Below, one piece after another: positions 54,990 through 64,000 of a stretch of 64,000 nt of DNA. Position 1 is the first letter of the stretch, and each line of letters starts with the position of its first letter. The notes beneath the pieces are model-generated. The model did not search any database. It saw only the letters and a list, made by a program, of their open reading frames with translations, and was not told the origin of the DNA. Source of the DNA: Hydrangea macrophylla (taxonomy: Eukaryota > Streptophyta > Magnoliopsida > Cornales > Hydrangeaceae); contig CM066994.1 in assembly GCA_033977485.1 (NCBI GenBank), positions 25,264,681 to 25,328,680 on the forward strand, in the 5' to 3' direction. A program made the translations under genes and the position numbers.

Positions 54990-55198
54990 TTGACCGGTTT
55001 GACCAAGATTTGACCAGGGTTTGACCAAGTTTGACCAAAGTCATCCAAATTCACTGGAATCATTTTTAAATCATGAAAAAAGTGTTAAAACAAGTTTCGA
55101 AAGAAAATCGAGTGAAAACATCAGCTCCCGGGAACTCCCGGAGGTTTCCAGAACTTCCCGGGAATCCCAAGTTTGACAAGTTTGACCAAAATTTGACT
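54990..55198 (+). promoter_or_regulatory. Phased W-box arrays in the Tat 3' LTR
   Basis: TTGACC starts at 54990, 54999, 55010, 55021 and 55031 (spacings 9, 11, 11, 10). A second group TTGACA/TTGACC/TTGACT starts at 55173, 55182 and 55193 (9, 11). The same arrangement as in the solo LTR. Function inferred from the WRKY core only. Confidence 0.65.
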
Positions 55199-55557
55199 TT
55201 GGAACCGGGGCACCGAAACAATTTTCAAATATTTTTCATGGATACTAGAGGTCAATAGCTTTCCAACGGTATATCGCACATAATTTTCAGATTTAAAATG
55301 AGTCTATTATGAATTTCCGAAGGCGAAAAAGGCGATCAAATCAGCTTTTATCACGAATACCGCAAATATTTTCAAAGTGACCTATCCCCAAACTATTGTT
55401 TATGTAAATTAGACTCCATTACCTTTCCAACGGTATATCACAACCTCAATTTGGAGTTCGTATGCATTTTCTATGAATTTCGGACAAAATAGGGCCTTTT
55501 CGCGAATACCGGAACCTCTGGGGGCCTAAACGGAAATTTCTGGGCGTCTGAGGAGCA

Positions 55558-55616
55558 GTGCCGCCGCGGCACTGGCTCACTGCCACCGCGGCACTGGCCC
55601 AGTGCCGCCGCGGCAC
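55558..55616. repeat. GTGCCGCCGCGGCAC palindrome, three copies
   Basis: Copies at 55558-55572, 55580-55594 (one base changed, TGCCACCGCGG) and 55602-55616, about 22 bases apart. The solo LTR has two. Confidence 0.9.
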
Positions 55617-55760
55617 TCAACCCTCGCAGAGTCCATTTTTGTAATTTTTTGGGGGGTCCAATTTGATTAATTGAAAGTCAAAACGACATAGTTTTGTGTT
55701 CACAGTTGTTTGGGACCAATGGGAGTACTTCTAAAACCCCAAAAACACCCCAAATTGGCC

Positions 55761-55768
55761 TATATAAA
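55761..55768 (+). promoter_or_regulatory. TATA box of the Tat 3' LTR
   Basis: TATATAAA in the same context as 22934, about 145 bases after the palindromes. Confidence 0.6.
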
Positions 55769-57989
55769 CCCCCCATTGCTCTTCATTTTGGGGGGGCCAA
55801 GTGCAAAGGTAAGAAAAGTTGTAGAGAGGAAGAGAGATAGAGATAAGTTTAGAAGAGAGAAAGGGAGCTTCTCCCATTGATTTTCTATAGAAAGTGAGTT
55901 CCAATCTTATTTTCCTCCACTATTCTTCTATATACTTCACATCCAAATCACCCCCAATCACCATTCTTGAGCATTCTTGAGTTAGGAAGCTACTTCCATG
56001 TCCAAATATCAAAATCTATGAGTGAAACACCAAGCTACAAGTTCAATACTTCATGAATATCATCTATTGATCATTATCTACTTGCTTGTTTATTCATTGT
56101 TTATCTCTTCTTACCTCATTTCTCTTTTTTATTTTCTTTATTTACTTACTAGTTCATCATCATCTAAATGATGACATGAAGTTTGGGGTGAGTGAATCCT
56201 TATGGATAGTAGCTCTTGACCTCAAAAACATGTTTGATAGATGATGATCATAACTTCAATACCTCCAAGGTATTCTTGAAGTGTATTGAAGTTATGTTCA
56301 AATAAAAATAAATCTCTCCAACAATCTTGGAGGTTCTTGATGATGAGTTTGATGTTAATATTCCAAGAGGTCATAATCTCCATTTGATGTTGAAAATATG
56401 CTTTCAAAACATCTATTTCAAAACCCCTCTCAATCCTTCTCATTTTGGTTTCAAGAAACAAAACCTTGTTTTCCCCAAAATCTTCAAAATAATGAGTCAA
56501 AACAGTGAGTGAGTTGAGTTCAAAGATTTCTCTAGGACTCAATACTCAACATATGGATGCAAGGCCACTTGGAAAGTCTTCCTAACTCATTAGAGAACAC
56601 CCATGATTTTTGGTTTGACTTGGAAGTACTTGGAAATGGTCCATTTGGATCCCAACATTCCTTCCAGACATTCTGTTTTTGCTGTCACAGCAGCTAGGTC
56701 CACTTCCAACCTCTTTTTCAGAAAACTTTTCCCAAAGGGGTGGCCCTAACTTATTTTTCCCTTAAAATTCAATGTCTTAGGAAAGGTTCTGTATAAAATG
56801 GGCCTCTAGATCATTATTTGTCATTTTCTAAGAGTTTTCAACATTTCAGTCGACGGTACGGACTCTGTTTCTGAGTGACCTTCATTGTTTATATGATTTC
56901 TCTCAATCTGTGATAGCTATTCAAGATTAGCCTTTTGGGTTGTGTTCTAGACACAATAAGGAACATCTCCATAAAAAATCATGCATTGAAAACATTCCTA
57001 GCCCCTCTTTTCAAATTCCAAAATATCATGCTACTGTTCTGTCCACTATTTACAGCAAGTACATTTCAACTTTCATTCTTTGATTTGATGCTCATATGCA
57101 TTCCAAATTAGTTCATATCTTAGGAAGTAGTTCATACTACATTTGTACACATCCCATGTTAATTTCATTCATTCATTCATTCATACACATTTTAGACTTC
57201 TAAGTCATTCTAGGAATCCATGAACACAAAACACACTACAACCTTGGCACACTCTAGATACATACATTGCATCCATACAAAGATTTGGGGTTTTTGTAGC
57301 TCCTAATCATAGAAGATTATAAGGAATGATCATGATCACACGTTCATGCTCCCCTCGATCTAATCGTCCTTTCTCATCCGTCCCGGGGATTGAGAAATCC
57401 TCTTTTCTCAAAGATTAACATGCATCATACTAGTTTGCTAAGTATATTTTACTTTCTTTGATTTATTTGTTTCAAGAACAATTCACGTCCCTTTAGATTA
57501 GGAAAACTTTATTATCTGATACATGATTAGACGATTTTTTCTAGATTTATTTGTGTGATCTTTCACTTTACATTGCATGATATTTGATTTAGATCTTATG
57601 AATGATATTTTATCTTTAGATCTTCCATTTTCAAGTTTCTTATGTAATGTAATATACTATCATAGTATTAATTGCCGAACCATACATAGTATAAGATGAT
57701 TATTTGGATGCTAATTGAGGCCCGTCGAAAGATGGGGCGAGTTGAGGGTGTTTTAGTTGCGACAAAGGCTCCTTCCTCTCTCGTACCAAAACCCCGAACC
57801 AAGTTCTTTGGTTATGAAGGGCCGGTGCCCTTTATCCATTTGGGTGAGTCAAAATTAGGTTTCTTGGTTCCTTAAAGACCAAGTGGCGACTCTGTATCTG
57901 TTTTCAACAGACCTATTTTCTTTCTTTGATTCAAATCAATTTCCAAACAATCTCAAACAAGAGAAGTGGTCTGATTCCGCGTGTCCACA

Positions 57990-60757
57990 CTCTCTTACTT
58001 CACTGCATCTCAAATACTCAACCCGGCCCATTGAACAAAATCCAGCATCATAAATTTCTTTTCTTTTACTAAATCGATGAACAAAGCTTTGGTTTCTATC
58101 ATACCAGCAAGCTAGACAAATTCCGTAAAGAATCTTCAATTTCGGGACATAATTTCGTCTTGTTAGTTTCTTGAAGATGTGACTCTATACGATGTTTGTG
58201 GTCCATCATACACTTGTCCAGATAATATATTCGAAGGTTAAGAGCTGCAATTAATTTAAACCATTTAACCCGGTAAGAAGGCTTAACTTTGAAGTAGAAT
58301 TTGGAGTTACATGGAAGATTGAATTAAGTCAGTGTTGTTTGGAACTACATGATAAAAGTCTTAAATTTACAAAAATACTTCTCAAAAAACCTAAGTGCAC
58401 AGTAGAATTCAGCTTGAAGCTAACAAAATGTATGTGCATATACTTGTCTAGCCTAGAATCTGTCTATCAAAGGCTTATAAAATCTACAATTTATTGCTCA
58501 TCGTCAATAAGTGCTAAAGTAACCTAAATTGACTCTAGGGGTCATCTTTATACTTCTTCATTTTAATAAGACTTAACCTATGCAATGGAGGGGCGTAAGA
58601 CCTAGCTCGGAGCCAAATGAGCCATGGTCAATTTGCTAAGATACATTTTTGTCTTTGAAAATTGATAATAGTATTGAGGCACTGAGGAAACACAAAAGCT
58701 AAAATACAAGAAAAGTATTCCTTCCTTTTTTTTCCTCTCCCAATACACAAACCAAATAGCTAGAGACTAAAAGTTATCGAGGACATATTTACTTTTTGCT
58801 GGTTGTTTCCAGTGTTTCTGCTATATTATGTTTCACTTGCTCCCAAAAGGACAAGAAAGATCCACCTTGCCCAATTTCTGGACCAAAAAAATTAGAAATA
58901 AAGAAAATAGAACAATTATATCTAACATATCTTCAAACAACAAGTAAGCTCGCCCATGAGTGTGAGGACCGTTAAACATATATAGATATATATATATATA
59001 TATATCTCGATTCTTGACACAATTACGATTTAATTTCAAATTTAGTTCCAAATACTTTCATCTGTTGTATCATATAATAATAGGTGGTATCATCAGCCAA
59101 TTCCACAGCATGTAGTATAATTCTTAATTAGAAATTTTAAAAATAGTACTATTACACCCTTGCCCTTAAATTTCTAACATGACTATTTTACCCTTATCAT
59201 GAGATTGGGTTTTTTTTTTCCTTTTCTTTCTTCTCTCTGTCTTAATTACACAATTACATTTATTTCAATGGTATGTCAGAACCCATGCATTCAACCTCAA
59301 CTTCTTTATATCACACTAAACAAATGCTTGAATTCTAACTAAATAAATATCTTCTTGTAAATGAAGTTGAACTAGCAGGGTACACAAGAATTGAAAATCC
59401 CTTCCAATAAATGAAGCATCCATTTCTTGGGAATATTCAAATCTATCATGTCAATTGTGGGACACAATTTCTTCTTGTTCTTTTGCCGTTTGTCTTTTGG
59501 GGAACACCCTCTTCTTCAAGTTTCTATGACTATGATGCTTGTGATTATCCCATTTGCCCCCCCCACAAGATTGTTTTCAATGGTCAGGATTCTCTTGATC
59601 ACAATATTCCTTGATGAAACTAGCAATAATTTTAAACCCATCCTTTTCATCCTTTCTAACTTTTGGAATCACATGGAAGGCTCAAAAGTCGAGGCATATT
59701 TTCATCAGAGAAAAAGGTAATACACGAGGCATTTTTTCTGGGTCCTAATCCATTCTAGTTAATTCGTTGCAACTTGCCCAGTACCACATTGAAATTTCTA
59801 GATAACTTGAGGATACAAGTGGTACGCTAACTTGGTCCGTGCAATTAATGTAATTAATGGGAGTGGGTTATTGGGGTGGGACTCACGTTCTTACATGCAT
59901 AAACTTAATTATTGTGGTCTTGAGGTGTGAGACCTATGCAAATAACTCACTTACGTTTGCTGCAGATTACCACAATGAAGTTACTATTGGACATCGGGCT
60001 AGTAGCGCGATAATAATCAAATGCACCGTCCATTTTGGGCTTCGACCCAAAGACCTAATAGCCAACAAATCACTTGAAAGTAAGTCAGTTTTCACTTAGA
60101 CGACTTATCCACAATAATTACAGAATATGTCCATCTAAGTTTTTCTCATCCATTAGTATCTCATATTAGTTTTAAACTCTTAGGGAAATCATGAAAGTTC
60201 TGTTTGGCTTGTAGATTTAGAGAAGGAAAGGAAAACTAGTTCTCTTTTATTTATTTAGACAACATTAAGTATAAAATATTTCCTAGCTAGATAAAATTAC
60301 ACAATAAGATAAATAAAAATAAAAAAAAAGAAAAAAAAGAAGACAGAAATGACTCACAAAATTCAAAATGTATATTCTATTGTCCTATCTATTTTTTTCA
60401 TCGTTTTTCTCATTAACCAGTCAAATGAAATGGATCTCCTTTATGTTTTGTTTTCTTTTCCCTTACTAAACATTTGAACCAAAGCAAACTCTAAGTGACT
60501 ATCAAACAAGAGTCCGCAATTTGGGGACATAATTGCCTTCTTTTTGCGTATAGTTTTTTGGCTAAGCACTGGCAATCAATTTAAACTACCCTTTCAATCC
60601 CTTAATTGCATAAGAAGACTTTAACTTAAGTCAAGTCATTGTTATTAGGCACTACATGTTAAAACTACATATATACCCTCAAGAGAACCCAAGTGTACAG
60701 TACTAAACGCCTAGCAATCAATTCATGATTCGATTCACGGTTTCACAATAATTTACA
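57990..60757. other. Low-copy-looking AT-rich sequence, no gene supported
   Basis: Segment 58060-58440 resembles 60450-60720 (shared AATTTAAACC/TACC..., AGAAGNCTTAACTT, GTCATTGTT..., AACCCAAGTG), so it is probably an old duplication. A (TA)n run is at 58985-59005. A small frame at 59411-59614 (67 residues) has a hydrophobic stretch and the segment CDYPICPPHK. It could be a secreted peptide or chance; I do not recognise it. Confidence 0.5.
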
Positions 60758-61233
60758 AGTTCCATACCCACATCCTTAGGGAACTAACAAATCTTGAATC
60801 ATTGGACCTTTCTCAAAACAAGCTTTCAAGAGAGATCCCTCAGCAACTAGTACATCTCACATTTTTTGCAGTTGTCAATGTCTCCCATAACCAACTCATC
60901 GGGCCTATACGACATTGAAATCAATTTGGTACATTTGGAAACAGCTCATTTGACAAAAATTCAGGACTAATGGAGAACCTTTGTAAAAAAAAAGTGAAAA
61001 TTTTGTGGAATTACCATCACCTAGTTTGACCTTTGACGATGACGATTCGGGGTTTTCCTCATAAACTCAATTGGATTATCATAAGCTTGGGTTACCTAAG
61101 TGGTACAATTGTAGGGGTAGTTGTTGGCCACATTGTCACCACGAGATATCATGTTTGGATTGTAAGAAAATTTGGAAAGTAGCCAAAATTGAAAAGGGTG
61201 AGAAAAAAGGGGGAAGAAACTGAATTCGAGTAG
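60758..61233 (+). pseudogene. Receptor-like protein (LRR-RLP) C-terminal pseudogene
   Basis: In broken frames the sequence reads SSIPTSLG, then [20 protein letters not shown] and [20 protein letters not shown], then NQFGTFGNSSFDKNSG. This is the last leucine-rich repeat and the island before the membrane in plant RLPs. An acidic linker (TFDDDDSGFSS) follows, then a transmembrane segment (GYLSGTIVGVVVGHIV) and a short basic tail with WIVRKFGK. RLPs are plasma-membrane receptors without a kinase. Defects: a missing base near 60783, a stop after PIRH, a frame change near 60985 and 61070, and a TAG in the tail. The N-terminal repeats are absent. Confidence 0.88.
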
Positions 61234-62329
61234 CCGATTTTTGTTCATGGATTTAAGCCTATGTATACTTTATCTGGAGGAATTTTAGACCTACATGGAG
61301 GTTTTTTCCGCTATCTATTAATGAGTTATGTCTCGTTAAATATCTTGGTACAATCAAGATTTGATTAATGGTAAATCAAACATTCTTTCAATTTGTATGT
61401 ACTGTATATAAATTTTAATTGAATTAGTCACATTTCACCGAGCTGACTGTTTCTTCAACATCCACTTAGTTTTAAACGAATTCTGAGTTATGGAAAAAAC
61501 TAGTGAGTTATGACAGGCTTTGAAGCTAATTAGATTTGCTTATTTGTACCTCAACAATTTCATCATTAACATGATCGATTATTCCAACCACCGTATTGGG
61601 TTGCTAAGTTTTTACTAGAAAAATCTCGAGTTAAGTGAAACTTCACTTAATATTCACGTACACAAAGGAAAATTTCACTTAATATTTTTGTATGGAGTAA
61701 TCAAAAATCTTAATAGTCTTTAACTAAAATAGATCTTGTACTAATGTCCTTCACAAATAATTGCCCCAAAAATCAGTCTCAACCTAGCCTCTAGCCGAAC
61801 TGTCCGTTTCTGGGGTTTGAATAGCTTAGTTTCATTTATGTCCAAGTTTTAAATAGCATAGAGTCACACCTTAACAAGCAATTGGAGCAGGTGGAACTAG
61901 GAACATCACGGCCCCACTTCATTGAAAAACCAAGTTTCAAAAACCCATCAATTATTTGAATCTGAAAAATGAAGGGAAAAATATGTCTTATGCTACTCAG
62001 CCATGCATTTCAAAATACCCACCTCTGCTACTAAAAATGAATGTTAGTAATTAAGTCCCCCTGTCTAGGTGTATTCCTTCAATTTTACCTTTATATAATT
62101 CCTCTCGTTTCGTCAAGGATCATCAAAATTTTTTTCAAATAAACACTAAATTACAAGGGTTTAGCAGGATATAGTGTGCCCATTTTCAAATAAACACTAA
62201 AAGTTCTAATTTAAATCTCATCATAGAAAAAAAAAAAAAAGTTCATATTGAAATGAATGTGCTAAGATACTTTAACAAAAGGCCGCAATAAACATACTCG
62301 TCTAAGATTAGCACGTGCCATATTGCAAT
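61234..62329. other. AT-rich sequence downstream of the RLP remnant, no gene seen
   Basis: No open frame of note and no recognised repeat. Confidence 0.6.
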
Positions 62330-62548
62330 ATATATATATATATATATAGTGAGATCAGGTGTGGGTGTTAAGGGGCGGATTTTGGGGCGGACCACTTTTA
62401 GCGACGAAAATGTTGCTTTTAGCGACGAAATTTTTCGTCGCTAAAATAATGATTTTTAGCGACAAAAAATTTCGTCGCTAAAAGTGGTCTGTCCCAAAGT
62501 CCGTCTTTTTGACACCCGCTTAAGATCCGGACTGTATATATATATATA
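62330..62548. mobile_element. Foldback MITE (62348-62533) inside a (TA)n microsatellite
   Basis: The left arm begins AGTGAGATCAGG and the right arm, reverse complemented, begins AGTCCGGATC. The arms become near-identical at GACCACTTTTAGCGACGAAA. The 186-bp body is largely a hairpin built from TTTTAGCGACGAAA units. TA repeats flank both sides (62330-62347 and 62534-62548). A TA target (Tc1/Mariner-like) or TA-microsatellite-targeting MITE is possible; the superfamily is uncertain. Confidence 0.75.
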
Positions 62549-62983
62549 CATGGGTTTATTACAGATAGGCTTCCTATACTTAGCTCGATCTTTTTTCACT
62601 TTACTCTTGTATTTCAAATTTTGTCACTAACATCCTTTGTACTTTGGACTAAAGTGAAATAGTTAGCAATTCAGTTAAAATTAACGAAACATAAGCTTAT
62701 TTAGTGGAGTATTTGTCATTTTGACCCCCTATGATGAGCACATTTTTCAATTTACCCCCCTATAGTTCCAAATTGGTCACTAATACGCCTTATGGACCAC
62801 TTGGTAACTTCTTTTTCTTATATAATAAAATCACAATAAGAAATTTTGATTGATATAAGTTGTCCATGATAGCTTTTAACCCATTCCAATTGTAGAGGCT
62901 ATTTCACTAAATAATTTATTTGAGCTTTTGGAGTTTATAATTATTGATTAACTCCAAAAGTTGTTGCCAAATTCTACATAACA

Positions 62984-63023
<40 letters not shown>

Positions 63024-63411
63024 CAAAACTAGCAATTGCCCGTGTCCATAGGCACGACGCCAAAAAAGAAAAAAAAAAAAAAAAGAAGAAGGTAAATTAG
63101 CGTTTAATAGTATTTCTCAAACTAAATACTAATTTTTAAAGATGTATCAATAAAGAACAAAGCAATGAGAAACGAATTTGAAATAGTTAAGTGATTTTAG
63201 TTTATTGGGTTTGTACCATAAACTTTAAATGAAACCCAATAAATGCCATTACTAAGATTTTTAATTAAAAAAGGGACAATGTCGTTGTTAAGACTTAGAA
63301 TTTAGGAGTGTTTGGCTGCGAAGACTGCAAAATCAAAAATCTTATGAACCCAAGAAGTAAGCTAATAGTTTCTCAATCCCCAAATATTACGACCACGTTT
63401 TACAGTCACCC

Positions 63412-63448
<37 letters not shown>

Positions 63449-64000
63449 AAACAAAAACAAAGTGTACATCTCTACACAACAAATGGATTGCCTATGAACC
63501 CAAGAAGTAAGCTAATAGATTCTCAAATGATTTGCAGCCATCTAATATCACAGGTGGATAAGAACTCAACCCCAAACCATTGAGTTTCAACATTTTCCAT
63601 ACCTAGCTCTTCCCTTTCCCAGATTTCTTCGGAAAAAAAAAAATTTTAATAGAAACCAAAAAACACAATAAACATAAACTCAAACACAACTAAATAATTA
63701 AGAAACAACAAATGATAAGTTTAATAAAATGTTGTATGTTAAACAATTATTATTTAAATGAAAAAATTATTCCAAACATTGACTAACACAAGAAGAAGAA
63801 GAAGCTGAAAATCGAAGAGAAACAATGCAATATCTACTCTGTAGGCAATTCTATGCACCAAACAAAATAAATGATAAGAAGGGAGTGAACATATTTAGGC
63901 CCTACATAGAAGTAAATACATATATCTGTATCTTCAATTTGTCATTTATTGGGAATAATTTTCTACTCGATCATGGAATAATTTTGGTTGGACATATGAT
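62549..64000. other. AT-rich sequence to the window end, simple repeats only
   Basis: It contains a (CT)n run (about 62988-63020), A-rich runs (63065-63085), a ~30-base A tract (63413-63445), and a direct repeat of ATGAACCCAAGAAGTAAGCT at 63343 and 63495. No gene is supported. Confidence 0.6.

Larger units (their letters stand above)
49404..57989 (+). mobile_element. Tat/Ogre-like gypsy remnant: gag tail, repeat-rich non-coding region and 3' LTR
   Basis: The left edge is inside gag. The element has no 5' LTR, protease, reverse transcriptase or integrase. From left to right it holds a gag C-terminus (49404-49732), a long region with several tandem repeats and a recurring conserved motif, a polypurine tract (54685-54697) and a complete 3' LTR (54698-57989). 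A long non-coding stretch before the 3' LTR is typical of Tat-lineage elements. The LTR matches the solo LTR at 22053-25156. Confidence 0.85.
54698..57989 (+). repeat. 3' LTR of the Tat remnant
   Basis: 3292 bp, TGTAGACACCCC to GTGTCCACA. Compared with the solo LTR at 22053 it has an extra segment near 55040-55165, a second W-box group and a third GC-rich palindrome. The TATA box is at 55761. The 3' flank is CTCTC; no partner is visible because the 5' end is lost. Confidence 0.93.

Noticed and set aside
59411..59720. Two overlapping frames that might be an RLP signal peptide or a small secreted protein
   Set aside because: There is a hydrophobic stretch but neither frame can be tied to a family, and the following leucine-rich repeats expected for an RLP are absent.

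Overview
The window is nuclear DNA of a flowering plant, most likely a woody eudicot. The evidence is spliceosomal GT-AG introns in host-gene fragments, plant LTR retrotransposons (Ty3/gypsy Tekay-like and Tat/Ogre-like, Ty1/copia Tork-like), CACTA transposons with CACTACAAGG-type ends, a Stowaway MITE and a plant receptor-like-protein pseudogene. I cannot assign a species. No intact host gene is visible; almost everything from 1 to 57989 is nested mobile DNA, and 57990-64000 is low-copy-looking AT-rich sequence with one receptor-like-protein remnant.

Block 1 (1-31029) is one old gypsy element (here G1) whose 5' LTR is cut by the window edge. It carries an extra acidic leader ORF, a broken gag and a broken pol. 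A Stowaway MITE sits in its leader. An 18.5-kb CACTA element (C-out, 3163-21649, TSD CAA) sits inside the first gag zinc knuckle. A solo Tat-type LTR (22053-25156, TSD ATAAT) sits in the protease region. C-out is itself interrupted by a second CACTA of the same family in the opposite orientation (C-in, 7922-17441, TSD TAG). Both CACTA elements lack a recognisable transposase and carry exon fragments of host genes with their introns. C-out carries two exons of an EEF1A-lysine methyltransferase (METTL10/AR401-like). C-in carries, all on one strand, pieces of a poly(A)-polymerase-like gene, a CCA1/LHY/RVE-type MYB, an ABC1/ADCK-type kinase, a ubiquitin-specific protease and a calcium-dependent protein kinase. 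C-in also carries a 3-kb tandem array of a ~179-bp unit.

Block 2 (31356-57989) is a second nest. A minus-strand Tork-like copia (Co1) has lost its 5' LTR and gag start. Its RNase H region is split by a plus-strand copia (Co2, 32290-40125) that keeps gag but has only traces of pol. Co1 gag abuts a gypsy element (G2, 43686-49403) with gag and no pol. G2's 3' LTR is cut by a Tat/Ogre-like remnant (49404-57989) that consists of a gag tail, about 5 kb of repeat-rich non-coding sequence and a complete 3.3-kb 3' LTR.

Two cross-cutting signals deserve attention. The Tat LTRs carry arrays of WRKY-type W-boxes (TTGAC core) spaced 9-11 bases apart, about one helical turn. In addition, four unrelated LTR families in the window each carry 2-7 copies of their own short CpG-rich palindrome inside the LTR. 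The multi-gene Pack-CACTA at 7922-17441 is the strongest candidate for a notable biological object here: it has the layout of a chimeric gene assembled from at least five host genes by a transposon.
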